DNA of 64,000 nucleotides, taken from the NCBI RefSeq assembly GCF_964340395.1, contig NC_135568.1, positions 10,500,276 through 10,564,275 on the forward strand, given 5' to 3'. Shown here one piece after another: positions 46,280-57,575 of this stretch. The notes under the pieces are model-generated. The model ran no database searches and had not been told where the DNA came from. It was given only the letters and a program-made list of their open reading frames with translations. The stretch's first letter is position 1. The number at the start of each line of letters is the position of its first letter. Both the position numbers and the translations under genes were made by a program. This DNA comes from Glandiceps talaboti. Taxonomy: Eukaryota > Hemichordata > Enteropneusta > Spengelidae.

Positions 46280-49200
46280 CTAGAAATGAATTCAAATAAG
46301 ATTAAGAGGATTAAGAAGTGTTCAAAATGTTCTGAAACTTAAAAAATATTACAAAATAGCTTAGCTTCATAATTTGAAAATGGGCTCACAAAAATGACAA
46401 AATAAATACTTAGAGACATGCCTCCCCCAAGAATAAGTTGCACGTCATTTCATAAAGCAAAACATTAGACACCTTGACTTAATTGTCAGTGAATGGTTTT
46501 GTCTGCTTCTGACCTGCTCGAGAGAGAAGAAAATTTATATCGAAGCCTGCCACCCTGTGGTCGGAAGATGAACATTGGCTAGTTCTGCAAAGAAAGGTCC
46601 ACCGCCGCTGGTGGCGCAATGTTATCTTGCATGTGACATGACGAACACCGAGTCTGCACAACTTGCTGTCCTTGCAGAACCATCGTTTTGTCCTATAAAC
46701 GGACTTATAATGTTGCACTACTCTTTCTTGTAATGAATAACATTCAAATAAAGAAAAACGACTTGCCTAAAATAAAAATAAAAAACGTCTCGCCTAAAAT
46801 TTAAAAAAAATAAATTGACAACTAATTTTCTTGACTGACAAACATACCGGTACGATAGCCGATTGTACAGTGCATCAGCACGGGTCCGTGTTGTCGTGCA
46901 ATGTCCACCAATCGGTCTTTGTTAGCATGGAATATTTCTACACACTCTTGGCCACAAGGATAAGCTGGAAATTGATGTAATATGTAATATGTAATATTTA
47001 ATATTTAATATGTCATTTTCCAGTGTAGCCTGTTTATGGTGCTGAATGATTGACTGCGATAACACTACTAGTACTAGTACTGACTCCGGACTTTACGGTA
47101 GTCAGTCAGTCAGTCAGTCAGTCAGTCAGTCAGTCAGTCAGTGTTATGTGGTTATTTTCTTGCTTGATAGGCAAAATATGATATTTAATTTTGGAACTTG
47201 TTCACTTCCTTCAAATGATAATAGTCTGCTTTTACATTCTGTGCCCGAGTGTAACACAAAGCAAGGAAGTATCATAATGCCATGCACAAAGTATGCGATC
47301 GTGCGTTCTCTCTCGACCAACTCTATCTGCTCATGTGGGACAGCCGATCACATGAATCTGTTTCCTAGTCTGTAAGGTACGCCGTGATGGGGCGCCCTCA
47401 CACATCGGTCAACCCCTACCACGTCTGTATCGAACTGTATTCTCCCTAGCGTTTCCAACCAGAACTGGTTGCGGCCAATCACAGGCATGTTTCCAAAACC
47501 TTTATTTTATAACCTTCGATTTACGATCTTTCTTGTTCATTACACATTTCGTATTGGATTTTTGCGTGGTACAAATTGATTGATTGACTGACTGACTGAC
47601 TGACTGACTGACTGACTGACTGACTGACTGACTAACTGATTGACTGATTGATTTAATAAATCAAGAATCAAAATTTGAATTGAACATTTTTGTCACTTTC
47701 ATTAACACGATTTATTTAATTTACTACGTGTTACACTTTCTATGTACACTTCATTCAGAGAATAAAGCTCTGGACTAAAGAAAGTTACAATTGTCATAGA
47801 TTCACGCGGAATGCATGTAACCCGTACTGCGGTAAGCAAAGTTTAAAGATAAAAGGAGGAGGCGATACCCTAGGCAATGGGGGGGGGGCGGCGCAAATGA
47901 CCACTACTGTCCGATTCGACGTGAAATAGTACAGTATAAGTGAAATTGAGCCCCCTTATTTATTTAATAGTCAAGATGGACTAACAGATTTGCCGCAGAG
48001 GGCGCTCATGGTAAACATTACATAAGCCTCTGGGAGTGGTTTACATCTCAGACAACTGAGTTTACACTGAGGAGTGTATACGTCTTTCTGTCAGTTAGAT
48101 CAGAGACCTGGCTATCCGGCTTGACAATTTAGTGTCAGTGTGTTGTGTCAGAGAGGAAAGTTTCTGGATTGTCAGTCTGTCACATGTAGTGTAAACTAGA
48201 TTTGGAGAAAATGGACCAATGGCAAACGAAACAAGACGTAAGGGTCAATATTATTGTTTATGTAAGGCGATGTTCAAAAATAACCAGAAATATCTATTTA
48301 TAGTGCTTTACATCAATTATGTAAAAGAGGTCAATACTCAATACTCACGAGCCGAAATATGATAATATCTTATACCAGCTTCTTCGAATGCACTTCTCTC
48401 TATCTCTTCATTATATCCAACCTTGTCACCGAATTCTTCATCATTTTGAAGTTCAACTGTCCATGGTGATCCCGGGTAGATGTAATCTGTCGTTTTATTT
48501 GGATCTTTTTGTGTTTCTAATAACCGCAGGATGAACTGTCTTTCACCCTTGAAGTATGTTTCTGTGCCATCTGGTATATTTATCAGAGTGACTTCTTCCT
48601 GCGAAGGTGTATCGGAGTCGGGTAGCGTCAGTCCCCGTCGCATGTTAACAACTGCTTTAAAACCGGCTTCTCTAATACGTGGAATGTGACTTCTCCAGAT
48701 TTGCCCTGCATCGAAGAAAGTTGATGAAACGTACTTGGCTGGCCAATACTTTTTCCAATCAGGTAAGTCACCTGATGGTTTGGCAGCTTTCTCATCCAAC
48801 CTTTGTCCTGTGATGGTAGAAACCAATGACGTGACCCGATCGTCCGTTTCATACTCGTGACCCATTGCCCTGCCAAGTCTGAAAATGTGATTCGCAGTGT
48901 CTTTTCCTGATGGCGTTTCCGTTTTTGACACGTGAATTAAGACAGTGAGAGTTGAAACATAGGTATCGTTACAGAAAACTAGAATTGGTTTGGGTAGCCC
49001 CTTAGTTACTGCACTAAATTCTTTAAGTGCATCAACCGTCCACCAATCAAGGTCAGTGGGTGTTGCATGGAATTTGACCCCTAATACCTTCTCTGCCAAG
49101 TGTCTGGACTCTCCCGTGCCTGGCAAATATTCTTCACCAAACCGACCCGATGTATCGGTATTTATGAGAGAAACGATCGACTTGAAGCCTGTCTCCGCTG

Positions 49201-49369
49201 CATATTTCATCTGCCGGGTTGATAATCGCCCCGCTGTGTAAAATTCGCGTGTCACACGTTTCGTCCACCATACTTTACGTGGATAAAACGGAGTAGGAAA
49301 CTGTGCTGAAACAATAGACAATATAATGGTACCACAAAGTACTTTAACAACTATATCCACGTGTGTCAT
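46113..49369 (-). CDS. Predicted secreted tandem BLH (DUF442)-type protein phosphatase-like protein
   Basis: Three coding exons (49369-48349, 46964-46848, 46279-46113), frame continuous, 434 residues. The start at 49369 is chosen because it gives a signal peptide (MTHVDIVVKVLCGTIILSIV, likely cut near residue 22); an ATG 16 codons upstream would bury it. Two domains of the BLH/DUF442 branch of the dual-specificity phosphatase fold follow. Domain 1 (about 43-148) has FYTAGRLS, GFKSIVSLIN and PILVFCNDTYVS, where Cys133 remains but Gly and Arg of the signature are gone. Domain 2 (about 212-415) has FFDAGQ, GFKAVVNMR and HCTIGYRTG (Cys373, Arg378), matching the family's C-x-x-G-x-R signature. So domain 1 looks catalytically dead and domain 2 plausibly active. 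Divergent neighbour of SIRT5. Substrate unknown; the family name rests on motifs read by eye. Confidence 0.82.
46280..46847 (-). other. BLH-phosphatase gene intron 2
   Basis: No repeat or exon recognised; a 79-codon minus-strand open frame is unsupported. Confidence 0.5.
46848..46964 (-). CDS. BLH-phosphatase gene coding exon 2 (catalytic loop)
   Basis: Acceptor atttccag, donor ACCG followed by gtatgt; phase 1 at both ends. Encodes PYPCGQECVEIF through GPVLMHCTIGYRT. Found by splice-site reading; the intron splits the Gly codon directly after the catalytic loop. Confidence 0.85.
47101..47142. repeat. (GTCA)n microsatellite
   Basis: Ten uninterrupted tetranucleotide units. Confidence 0.95.
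47372..47414 (+). repeat. Dispersed repeat fragment, copy 2
   Basis: GGCGCCCTCACACATCGG block matching 1350-1394. Confidence 0.45.
47580..47650. repeat. (GACT)n microsatellite
   Basis: TGACTGAC units with TGATTGAT variants at both ends. Confidence 0.93.
48349..49369 (-). CDS. BLH-phosphatase gene coding exon 1
   Basis: Holds the signal peptide, the whole degenerate first domain and most of the second (to RYYHISA); donor GCTC followed by gtgagt, phase 1. The frame is also open upstream to an ATG at 49417. Confidence 0.85.
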
Positions 49370-49715
49370 GTCTTCAATTCTTTTGGCAGTTAATACAGTA
49401 CCACGCTTTCTTTTCAAGTGATATTACACAGTCAAAAGTTCTAGATATTGTAATGGCTATGAGCCTCGACGTGCATATGGTACACTCTACAATGTCATGC
49501 TCCAGGTCATGTTTCGACCGAAGAGACGTGCGCCCTCATACGTTCAAAGAGCGGCGTTTACTCGGCCGGACCCACCATGCGCTGATCGTACAAAACACTA
49601 GAGTCCTTCCACAGTAAGTAGTCGCATTTTATCCAGCTGTATACCAGAATAGGCTGCCGAGTATAAAGTTTGTCCCCAACAGCCGTAGCATCATCAAATT
49701 TGTAATCAAAGTAGA
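49370..49715. promoter_or_regulatory. Divergent (likely bidirectional) promoter region, BLH-phosphatase gene / SIRT5
   Basis: 346 bp between oppositely oriented start codons, more CpG-rich than surroundings at 49505-49600 and without a TATA box. Head-to-head spacing this short usually implies a shared promoter; not proven. Confidence 0.5.
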
Positions 49716-50720
49716 ATGACCTCAACCATTGCTAGAGGTCAAATTGGTGTCAAAGTTCATAACATGACAGCTCTCACGAGTTCCGGGTCCAAACTGCAGA
49801 AAGAACGGGCGGAAATAAAACGGATGTTCACCACATTTCTCCGCACGTCTTGTCGTGGTTGGGCGAAAACAATCACAATCATGGCTACTCGTCCAAGTTC
49901 AGATATGGCGGCATTTCGTGAGGAGTTTGCGAAAGCCAAACACATCGTTGTTTTAACCGGGGCAGGCGTCAGTGCAGAGAGTGGTATTCCGACGTTTCGC
50001 GGAGCTGGTGGTTACTGGAGGCGATGGAAAGCACAGGAGTTAGCCACACCTGAAGCCTTTGGCAGAAATCCGTCTCTAGTATGGGAATTTTACAGTTATA
50101 GGCGTGAAGTAGTTCTCACAAAGAAACCGAACCCTGCGCACGAAGCGATCGCCGAGTGTCAAGAACGTCTTGAAAAACAAGGCCGCAAGGTAGTAGTGAT
50201 AACACAGAACATAGATCAGTTACATCAACGGGCTGGAGCCAGTGACGTACTCGAACTGCATGGCACCCTGTTTAAAGTTCGTTGTCTTGCGTGTGGCGTA
50301 GTTCGAGAGGATAGAAACAGCCCGATCGTCCCAGCACTCGCCGGTAAAGGAGCCCCCGACCCTGAAGCAGAAGATGCCAGAATACCGGAGAAAGATCTCC
50401 CCAGATGTAAAGAGGCAGGCTGTGATTCCATGGTTAGACCTCACGTCGTCTGGTTTGGAGAGGGTTTAGATCACGATGTATTGTCAAAGGCCCACGAAGA
50501 GCTTGAAAAGTGCGATCTGTGTCTTGTTGTCGGAACGTCTGCTATTGTGTATCCAGCCGCCATGTTTGCACCGATGGTCGCTCAACGTGGTGTAACCGTT
50601 GCAGAATTTAACATTGAGGAAACACAGGCAACCACCGAGTTTGGATATCATTTTAGCGGACCTGCAGGAGAAAATGTACCCGCCGCTCTTGCACCACACC
50701 CAACCGAAAAACTTAATTAA
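49716..50720 (+). CDS. SIRT5: NAD-dependent protein deacylase sirtuin-5, single exon
   Basis: Class III sirtuin removing succinyl, malonyl and glutaryl groups from lysines, mainly in mitochondria. 334 residues from the first ATG. Visible: NAD-binding [15 protein letters not shown] (82-96), WEFYSYRR (123-130), QNID (164-167), catalytic His182 in LELHGTLF, zinc cysteines 190, 193, 231, 236, and [16 protein letters not shown]. Tyr126 and Arg129 match human Tyr102/Arg105, which read the acidic acyl group, so SIRT5 rather than SIRT4 or a generic sirtuin. An in-frame TAG lies 10 codons before ATG-1. Met37 opens a typical mitochondrial presequence ([19 protein letters not shown]). Met56 ([12 protein letters not shown], strong context atcATGG) would give a form without it. 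The open frame aligns through to the end without any intron. Confidence 0.97.
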   Translation: MTSTIARGQIGVKVHNMTALTSSGSKLQKERAEIKRMFTTFLRTSCRGWAKTITIMATRPSSDMAAFREEFAKAKHIVVLTGAGVSAESGIPTFRGAGGYWRRWKAQELATPEAFGRNPSLVWEFYSYRREVVLTKKPNPAHEAIAECQERLEKQGRKVVVITQNIDQLHQRAGASDVLELHGTLFKVRCLACGVVREDRNSPIVPALAGKGAPDPEAEDARIPEKDLPRCKEAGCDSMVRPHVVWFGEGLDHDVLSKAHEELEKCDLCLVVGTSAIVYPAAMFAPMVAQRGVTVAEFNIEETQATTEFGYHFSGPAGENVPAALAPHPTEKLN

Positions 50721-51350
50721 TTAGCGTACTCGTGCACTGTATGGTATCGACTTGCATCACGCCACCCGGTGTCCACGTTCTTGCTCAAGGAGTGCAACCA
50801 TATGTATATATATACATTTTGTAATTTATATTGACTAATTCAAATAACTGTACTGTTGCCCAAAGTAAAAATAACTTTTCAGGAACGAATAATGCGATTT
50901 CATTGCACATCAATGGAAGATAAACACATTTTCAAGGAATGTATATTAACTTTTGTAAAATGATGTACGTATTTTTGAAAAGACTAGGCAAAATAAGATA
51001 GGTGAAACGACACAACATATGTGGGGACGTTTCCTTTGTTTGGGTTTGATTTGAGAGAGACGGAGCCTACAAATGGCAGATGTGGAGTGTCAAGGACAAA
51101 AAGACAAATATCACGAAATATAATGTACTTGGGAAGAATGAAATAATCAGTCGTGTTTTGTATATCTATACCAACTAAATGTCAAGTGTATTTGCAAAGG
51201 CGTATCAAACTGTAATGTCAAGCGCGAAAAGCCTTTCCCCATAACTCATGGCCTCTGCGACATACCTTTGTTTGTATATATGTATGCCTGGCTGATTTCG
51301 TCCCAGTGATTTCTACAAGGCGCTCAGATAACCCTCAGCTAATCCCGAAG
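50721..51350 (+). other. SIRT5 3' flank
   Basis: AT-rich, with a small palindrome GTATATATATAC near 50805. No canonical AATAAA identified and no poly(A) tract after the stop codon, so no sign that SIRT5 is a retrocopy. Confidence 0.45.
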
Positions 51351-51354
51351 GAAG

Positions 51355-51669
<315 letters not shown>

Positions 51670-51799
51670 GGAACTTGTAAGTCAGTCCGTATAATTGATG
51701 TAAAATCCGACGTTTCGAATAACAATTCTTTTTCAAGGTATTATCAGCGAGCATAAGACATGTTAGGTAAACACCTGAACACATCTGAATGTTATGGAA

Positions 51800-52580
51800 C
51801 AGAACGACAACCGTGCGTGATTAACGGTTATACGTGTGAAAAGTTCTAATATTCGGACGCACCAAATATAACCCAATAGAACACGCCTGAAATAAAAAAA
51901 AAACTGATTTGACTGGGAATGACGAGAATAATCTATTAATTACAAGGGGTTCCAGCGTTCCGAGACGGAAAATGATTTCCTCTTCTTCCTTTAACCTCAA
52001 TACTTTCTCATCGCCAGAAACCTTACAAATTCCTGAAATAGACATATCTGATACACTGTGATCGTTGGTAATAAAATGCATATACGGGATAGTTACGATT
52101 CTTTTGTCTGGTCAGGCGGAGATGTTCCACAACACGATCACCAAGACGACGTACAGTCGAACCTGACATGTAATGCAATACACTACATTAGTACTAATAC
52201 AAGTAAATCTACTCGTAACAGGCACACTGTTCTTAGGGCCAAAACATGATTAGTATTGATAATGAAACGACATGTACCACATTTAGTACGATCGCATGGA
52301 AATGAACCACCATTAACTTCCAAATCACATTGTTCTGTATGGACCACCATATCTCTAAGACTGGTATCACGACGCCAAGCTGTTAAAGGTACTTCAGGAA
52401 ACAATGAATTGGTAACCCTTTTATTTAGAACGTAAGATATTAAAATGCTTGTATATAATGTTCTTAGCTCTAGTGGAAAAGGGGTGGTAAGTAAGGTGGT
52501 AAGTAGGAATGGTATGGCACATACATACATACATACATACATACATACATACATACATACATACGTTTTCTTCATTGTAG
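51800..52580 (-). mobile_element. Decayed Penelope-like retroelement, 3' part
   Basis: Minus-strand segments match the C-terminal region of Penelope-like elements in order. First PLTAWRRDTSLRDMVVHTEQ and GSFPCDRTKCGTCRFI (post-RT Cys-rich linker), then GIY-YIG nuclease pieces NVVYCITC and RRLGDRVVEHLR in different frames, then HSVSDMSISGI, EEEEIIFRLGTLEP. Frames shift at least twice, so the copy is dead. The reverse transcriptase core is missing; the left side ends near a compound microsatellite and the right at (CATA)n. Confidence 0.75.
52520..52563. repeat. (CATA)n microsatellite
   Basis: Eleven units, at the 5' border of the Penelope-like relic, where such elements often carry simple repeats. 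Confidence 0.93.
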
Positions 52581-53992
52581 CAGAGTTGTTGAGGCATTAA
52601 CCAAGGAGTGTACAGAGGGAATGCACTAACAATGTTATAATATACAGTACGTCATCTCAGTTGTGTATACCCCATACTATGATAGTGAAGTATATAAAGT
52701 AGTGTAGATCCAGCGTTGGTTGGACAAGCTGGGGAACGGGAGGGTGTGGACGCGTGCGCACACACAGACACACGTGTGTGACAATGTATAATATGTATGC
52801 TTTGTGTGTGTGTGTGATGGAGAGAGGGGTGCTTGTATATAATGAAACCTTGTATATAATGAAATAAATATATCTATGAACACACAATACAACGCCACGC
52901 ATTTGAAACTTTTATTTGTCAAAGCTGAAAAGAGAAATATGAGACACTCTATAGCTGCCTAGATGCATTATTTTGTTAATATAAACAGGTGGGTTGAAGT
53001 CTTGTTAGTTCTCGTTGCCTCAAGTTTTAACAACTTTGTATTCGTTTCGCGCTCGGAGTAATGTTTTGATTCAGATATCTGGAGGGACCAGTTAGGTTGC
53101 CCCAAAAAACGCGTCTCCGACGCAACAAATCTGCTATGTCCAATTATTCATAGTGCATGTGTTTACCTTCAGTATTAAGTGACTGGATATTGTACAAATG
53201 ACCGATTCCTGAACCCCGCACAACGATGTGAAAACTTCTTAAAGCTTAACTTCGAACTTATCTGAATACTTTGTTACCTACGTCACCAACATTATATCAA
53301 CATAAACCCACATGTACACGTTTCATGACTTGTACGACAAGTCCGTATCCTGTCAGTGGAACTTTTATACACATATTATGTGTACATAAAAAAAACATGA
53401 TAGTCGAATCACTGATTAATAATTTCGAGCTACGAAAAAAGATGCGGTAATTTCTAGGCGCGTAAAATCAACAATGCAAGACAAAGTTTTCGCCACAAAA
53501 ACACACATATATCACTTTTACGTGATGCAAGAATGTTTAAAGATGATCTGGTTCGGAGATGACTTAACGATAAACCTAATACGTTTAGGGATATATTTAT
53601 GTAATGAAAGTTGACTTGGTATGAAGATATACTTTTCAAACGACAATAATAATAATTATCAATAATTTATAATAAGCCTGTTCTAACTATTATTACCCCT
53701 GTTATGGATCAATAAAGGCACAACGGTCCATTACAAGTCCACAACTTTATCACAGCCCGCTCTTCAAGAGCCAGGAATTAAAGCGTACACATTGCAAACT
53801 CTATCGTAACAGGTACCCAGTTATATACAGCTTGGTTAACTGGAGAACAGTACGGTGGGTCAAATCTTGCCCACGGACTTTGTGGATTTAACCATTCAGA
53901 AACAAACTTCAGAGAGGTTCTAACCTATAACCTACAGATTCAAAACCGACCACTTTAACCATTCCGGCGGTCAATGTCACTCCAAATACCGA
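52581..53992. other. Spacer 3' of GPCR 1
   Basis: AT-rich spacer with short TG/CA runs around 52755-52820. No gene recognised. Confidence 0.5.
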
Positions 53993-55045
53993 TTAGTAAT
54001 GAGAAACAGTTCGCACTGCTGTCGACATGCTTTGGACAGGTGTGACATGGTCATGATCTTGACCCCGCGTTGTCGATTGAGTTACCGACTGACCCATGGA
54101 CATCTTGAAAACGAATCTCCCTGTTACAATCTCACCATAAGCTGCTCGCACATTTTTATTACTCCAGCCGTATAAAATCGGATTTATTCCCCCGGCGAGA
54201 TGGAGGCATGGGTAAAGTACAATTAGGGCTTCAGGAGGGGGACGCTGTCCTGGGTACATATATCCGTATACATTGACGAGAACAGCGTACGGTAGGTAGC
54301 CCATGCAAACCAAAAAGAGTACGAGAATGAGAACTTTCAACATGCGTACATCTTGGCGGCTTGGACCGTTGGTACTAGATTCTGACCGCACACGAAATCT
54401 GCTCTTACGTACATAGATGTAGATCAATACGTAACATAACAGTGCTGTTATAGCCGGCAGGTAGACATTTAGTGAAACCGTAAATTGGTCAATGCTGAAA
54501 AGGCAACGAAAGGCCGAGGGATTATAGGCTGAATAAGCTATGTAGAAACTGCACAAAATACTAGGCAAACTCCATGAGAACAGTAAAGACATTGTTACCG
54601 TTAATTTTGTAGTCAGTGTAGAGTAATATTTGTTATGAACGATATAGATATAACGGTTGATGGCAATAGTGCAGGTTAGCCAGCACGAGACACCCAGCAA
54701 TAGAGGATGGAGGATGTTGTGGAACGCACAGTAGTCATGTCCATGTCGCCAACCACGTCTGATGAAAGAGTCACTGGAAAATGCCCCAGTAAAGATAACA
54801 GCAAAAATGTCCGTTAAACTGAGGTTTACCAGATATAGATTGCCTGTTGTACGGAGTTGTTTCTTGAGAAGAACTGCAAACACGAATAGGGTGTTTCCGA
54901 ACAAAGTAAGGACAACAAGCGTTAATTCTATCGAGCTCGTTAACAATGTTACCCAGGTTGGTGGCAGTTTCATCTGCAAGGAAACAATCACATCACCGTG
55001 AGAAGAACTTCCGTTGTCATTGATAGAGTTGTTAATATGTGCCAT
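53993..55045 (-). CDS. Rhodopsin-class GPCR 1, orphan, melatonin-receptor-like features
   Basis: Seven-transmembrane receptor, 350 residues from the ATG at 55045. That ATG is chosen over one 22 codons upstream because its context CCACCATGG is optimal and MAHINNSIN aligns with MAKLNGSLN of the paralogue at 61.8 kb. In 372-residue numbering: TM1 Asn73 (FGNTLF), TM2 Asp101 (NLSLTD), ECL1 Cys128 pairing with Cys203, NRY at 152-154 instead of DRY, TM5 Pro219, TM6 CMGYLP (Tyr272 at the usual toggle Trp), TM7 NPILY at 310-314. N-glycosylation sequons lie in the short N-terminus. Single coding exon. The ligand cannot be told; NRY recalls melatonin receptors, but TM6 and TM7 motifs differ. Confidence 0.94.
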   Translation of the reverse strand: MAHINNSINDNGSSSHGDVIVSLQMKLPPTWVTLLTSSIELTLVVLTLFGNTLFVFAVLLKKQLRTTGNLYLVNLSLTDIFAVIFTGAFSSDSFIRRGWRHGHDYCAFHNILHPLLLGVSCWLTCTIAINRYIYIVHNKYYSTLTTKLTVTMSLLFSWSLPSILCSFYIAYSAYNPSAFRCLFSIDQFTVSLNVYLPAITALLCYVLIYIYVRKSRFRVRSESSTNGPSRQDVRMLKVLILVLFLVCMGYLPYAVLVNVYGYMYPGQRPPPEALIVLYPCLHLAGGINPILYGWSNKNVRAAYGEIVTGRFVFKMSMGQSVTQSTTRGQDHDHVTPVQSMSTAVRTVSHY

Positions 55046-55170
55046 GGTGGTACTGGTGGATTTGCTCCAATAGTTCTCCGTATTTGTGATAAGAATTGTC
55101 CAGACTTGCAACAGAGTTAAACGATGCAGCTGATCAGGTCTTCACTTTGTTGAGAACATCTCGTGCTGTG

Positions 55171-55180
55171 CTTTATATAA
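55171..55180 (-). promoter_or_regulatory. TATA box of GPCR 1
   Basis: TTATATAAAG on the minus strand, 126 bp before the ATG at 55045. Initiation about 30 bp downstream would give a leader of about 100 nt and start near the alternative upstream ATG (55111). Confidence 0.5.
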
Positions 55181-55880
55181 TGTTATCTTTTAATCACATA
55201 TACCCGGGCCATGGTTTGATAAATAAACTACTGCATCTTATTTAATTTTTCATGCTTTAGGACTCTACCAGAGGACATTGTTTCGTATGATATTCGTGTA
55301 AATAGATATGTTCGGGCAATTAAATGTTTCAGACAAACCCATTAAGATGATTGAGAAATAAAATAAGACATAACATGATCTGAAAATAGTCAACTTGTCT
55401 TCGGCATGATGAATACCAGTAACTTAACGTGCCCACACATTCTTGAATTTCCAATCAATACGGGTAGAATTAATGTTTGCCGGGAACATCCATTATTTTG
55501 AACAAGATGTAAACTGAATGACTTTCGTAAGACAAAATACAAGACATATTCATGCTTCCCTTCACATACTACCTGTAAGTGAGGAAATTTCATCTCCTTT
55601 GAGGTGTGAATGAATAAAGAAAGCGTCCTCTACTGATATAATCTGGAAATAAATCTCATTAAAAAAATAGAATAAAAGATACGAATAAATGTCCAATCAT
55701 GTTAATGGATAGACAATATATGAAATGATATTATAAGGACACACTTGCATTCTGAAGAACGTTTGCTTAATCAAAGAAAGTCGCTATAATTATATATGCA
55801 AGCGGTTTATTGAAATTAAAAATGTTTATACGAAAAATGCACTTTGTTATATTCAAGGTAAGTATTCAATCATATATATT
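55181..55880. other. Upstream flank of GPCR 1
   Basis: AT-rich sequence without repeats; short open frames unsupported. Confidence 0.45.
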
Positions 55881-55887
55881 TTGCTCG

Positions 55888-55900
55888 CGCACACACAGAC

Positions 55901-55943
<43 letters not shown>

Positions 55944-55970
55944 CACACATACATAGACAGACACACACAC

Positions 55971-56001
<31 letters not shown>

Positions 56002-56006
56002 CGCAG

Positions 56007-56067
<61 letters not shown>
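55888..56067. repeat. Compound (CAGA)n / (CA)n microsatellite
   Basis: (CAGA)n 55901-55941 and 55974-56000 with CA-rich connectors, then (CA)n 56011-56067. Produces spurious open frames on both strands. Confidence 0.96.
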
Positions 56068-56068
<1 letters not shown>

Positions 56069-56079
56069 CGAATCCAATC

Positions 56080-57440
56080 ATTCCAGTGCCATATTTCTCT
56101 TACAAGCAACCTCTCAACTCACTAGTACTCATCAGTGTTTGTTTGCATTGTGCAAAATCATAAAATATGCACTACTGCATGTCGTATCACAATACACAAT
56201 ACTGAGAGTGGCATTATTTATTCAAAGATCTTCTCAGGCGTCAACGGTTTTATGTTCGCGTTAACAGCTTCCTACGCAAAATAGCCTTGCACTATTCTCT
56301 CGTTAGTAGGATATTTGATCGTAGAGGACATTCAGTATCAACCGCGGGGGAGACTATGCGATTACACAATTCGTATGAACTATTAAACTACTTTGTTGTC
56401 ACCTACGTCAATAGATGCTATCAACTTCTTTATTCAACTTTTATATGTCAATCTTGAAAACTTCTCCTAAACCTTTCCTCACAGACAACAAATCACAGAC
56501 TACATAAACCGGAAATGAAGTTGCTTTGATTCTGTCTATTTGTCTGTCAGAGCTGACTTATTTCAGCATTCTCGTTAACCAAAGCTGTTATTTCTTCCGC
56601 GACACTGGACAGTGCCGTAAAAGAGGCTGTGGTTTACAACGATGTATTTCGAGGTTTTATTGATGTTACTTGGTTGAATGTGGGTATCACCAAAGATGTT
56701 TAATCAATGAAACTGGACGCAATTATAACTTCAGCTGTAGAAAGTGAAAATAGTTGTTGTCGATGAACAAAATACACACATTTTACTGAGATTTATTTGA
56801 TCAAATTTGTATAGGAGCAGCCATTCTTTAGACGATCAGAAACACAATAATAACAACAAAATCTAAAATTATATGCCAATAAGGCTAATCAGTATGCACG
56901 AATGTCGCTAAAAGCAAGTAGTTTCTCGACATTAGCATATACGATGTGTCCTACATTTCATTTGCCCCAGTAAGTTTCTTTGAGGTATCGAGTAAATGTT
57001 CTGATTACAATGCTAATTGTGCAGATAAGGCAAACAAACTTCACCATAATGGGTGTCACAAGAATGCAAAACATATCTGCCAAATAATAATTGATTTATT
57101 GAAACCCAACACTAGAACAGAGGGTTTAAAAAGATAATAAGGGTTTAAAACATTTTATGATAAATTAAATGTCAAATTGGCAAACCAAGCAAACCGATTT
57201 CACAAAAGAAAATGTGTCACACATTATCCGGTACCCATACAACATGTAACGGACAAAGTATTCAATCTGTCTTAGATATAAGGGAAAACATAACATTTTC
57301 CATAAAATATGTAAATTAGGTGATTAATATGCATACATTTTGTTGAAAAAATCAAGTCATTTTTTTTGCATAACTATATAGCATGTGTGTAGTGTGTGGC
57401 AATTTTCCGTCCATTTGAAGCAATGTTTTTTGAGAAACTG
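56080..57440. other. GPCR spacer, part 1
   Basis: No gene or repeat recognised; short open frames only. Confidence 0.45.
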
Positions 57441-57442
57441 AC

Positions 57443-57444
<2 letters not shown>

Positions 57445-57515
<71 letters not shown>

Positions 57516-57575
57516 AGGACGGACGGACGAGGGGAGAGCCAGCCGAAATTTATAATTAGCTCTCCATTTACAATT
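57445..57575. repeat. (CAGA)n microsatellite with (GGAC)n end
   Basis: About 17 CAGA units followed by GGACGGACGG and AGCCAGCCGAAATTTATAAT; the last part loosely resembles the end of the element at 26.1 kb (GACAGACGGAACCAAATTTA). Confidence 0.9.

Larger units (their letters stand above)
46965..48348 (-). other. BLH-phosphatase gene intron 1
   Basis: Contains (GTCA)n at 47101-47142, (GACT)n at 47580-47650, a repeat fragment at 47372-47414 and a G run near 47880. The 109-codon open frame at 47046-47375 includes the (GTCA)n array and is rejected. Confidence 0.6.

Noticed and set aside
47046-47375. 109-codon plus-strand open frame with a VSQSVSQ stretch
   Set aside because: Runs through the (GTCA)n array inside an intron of the BLH-phosphatase gene.
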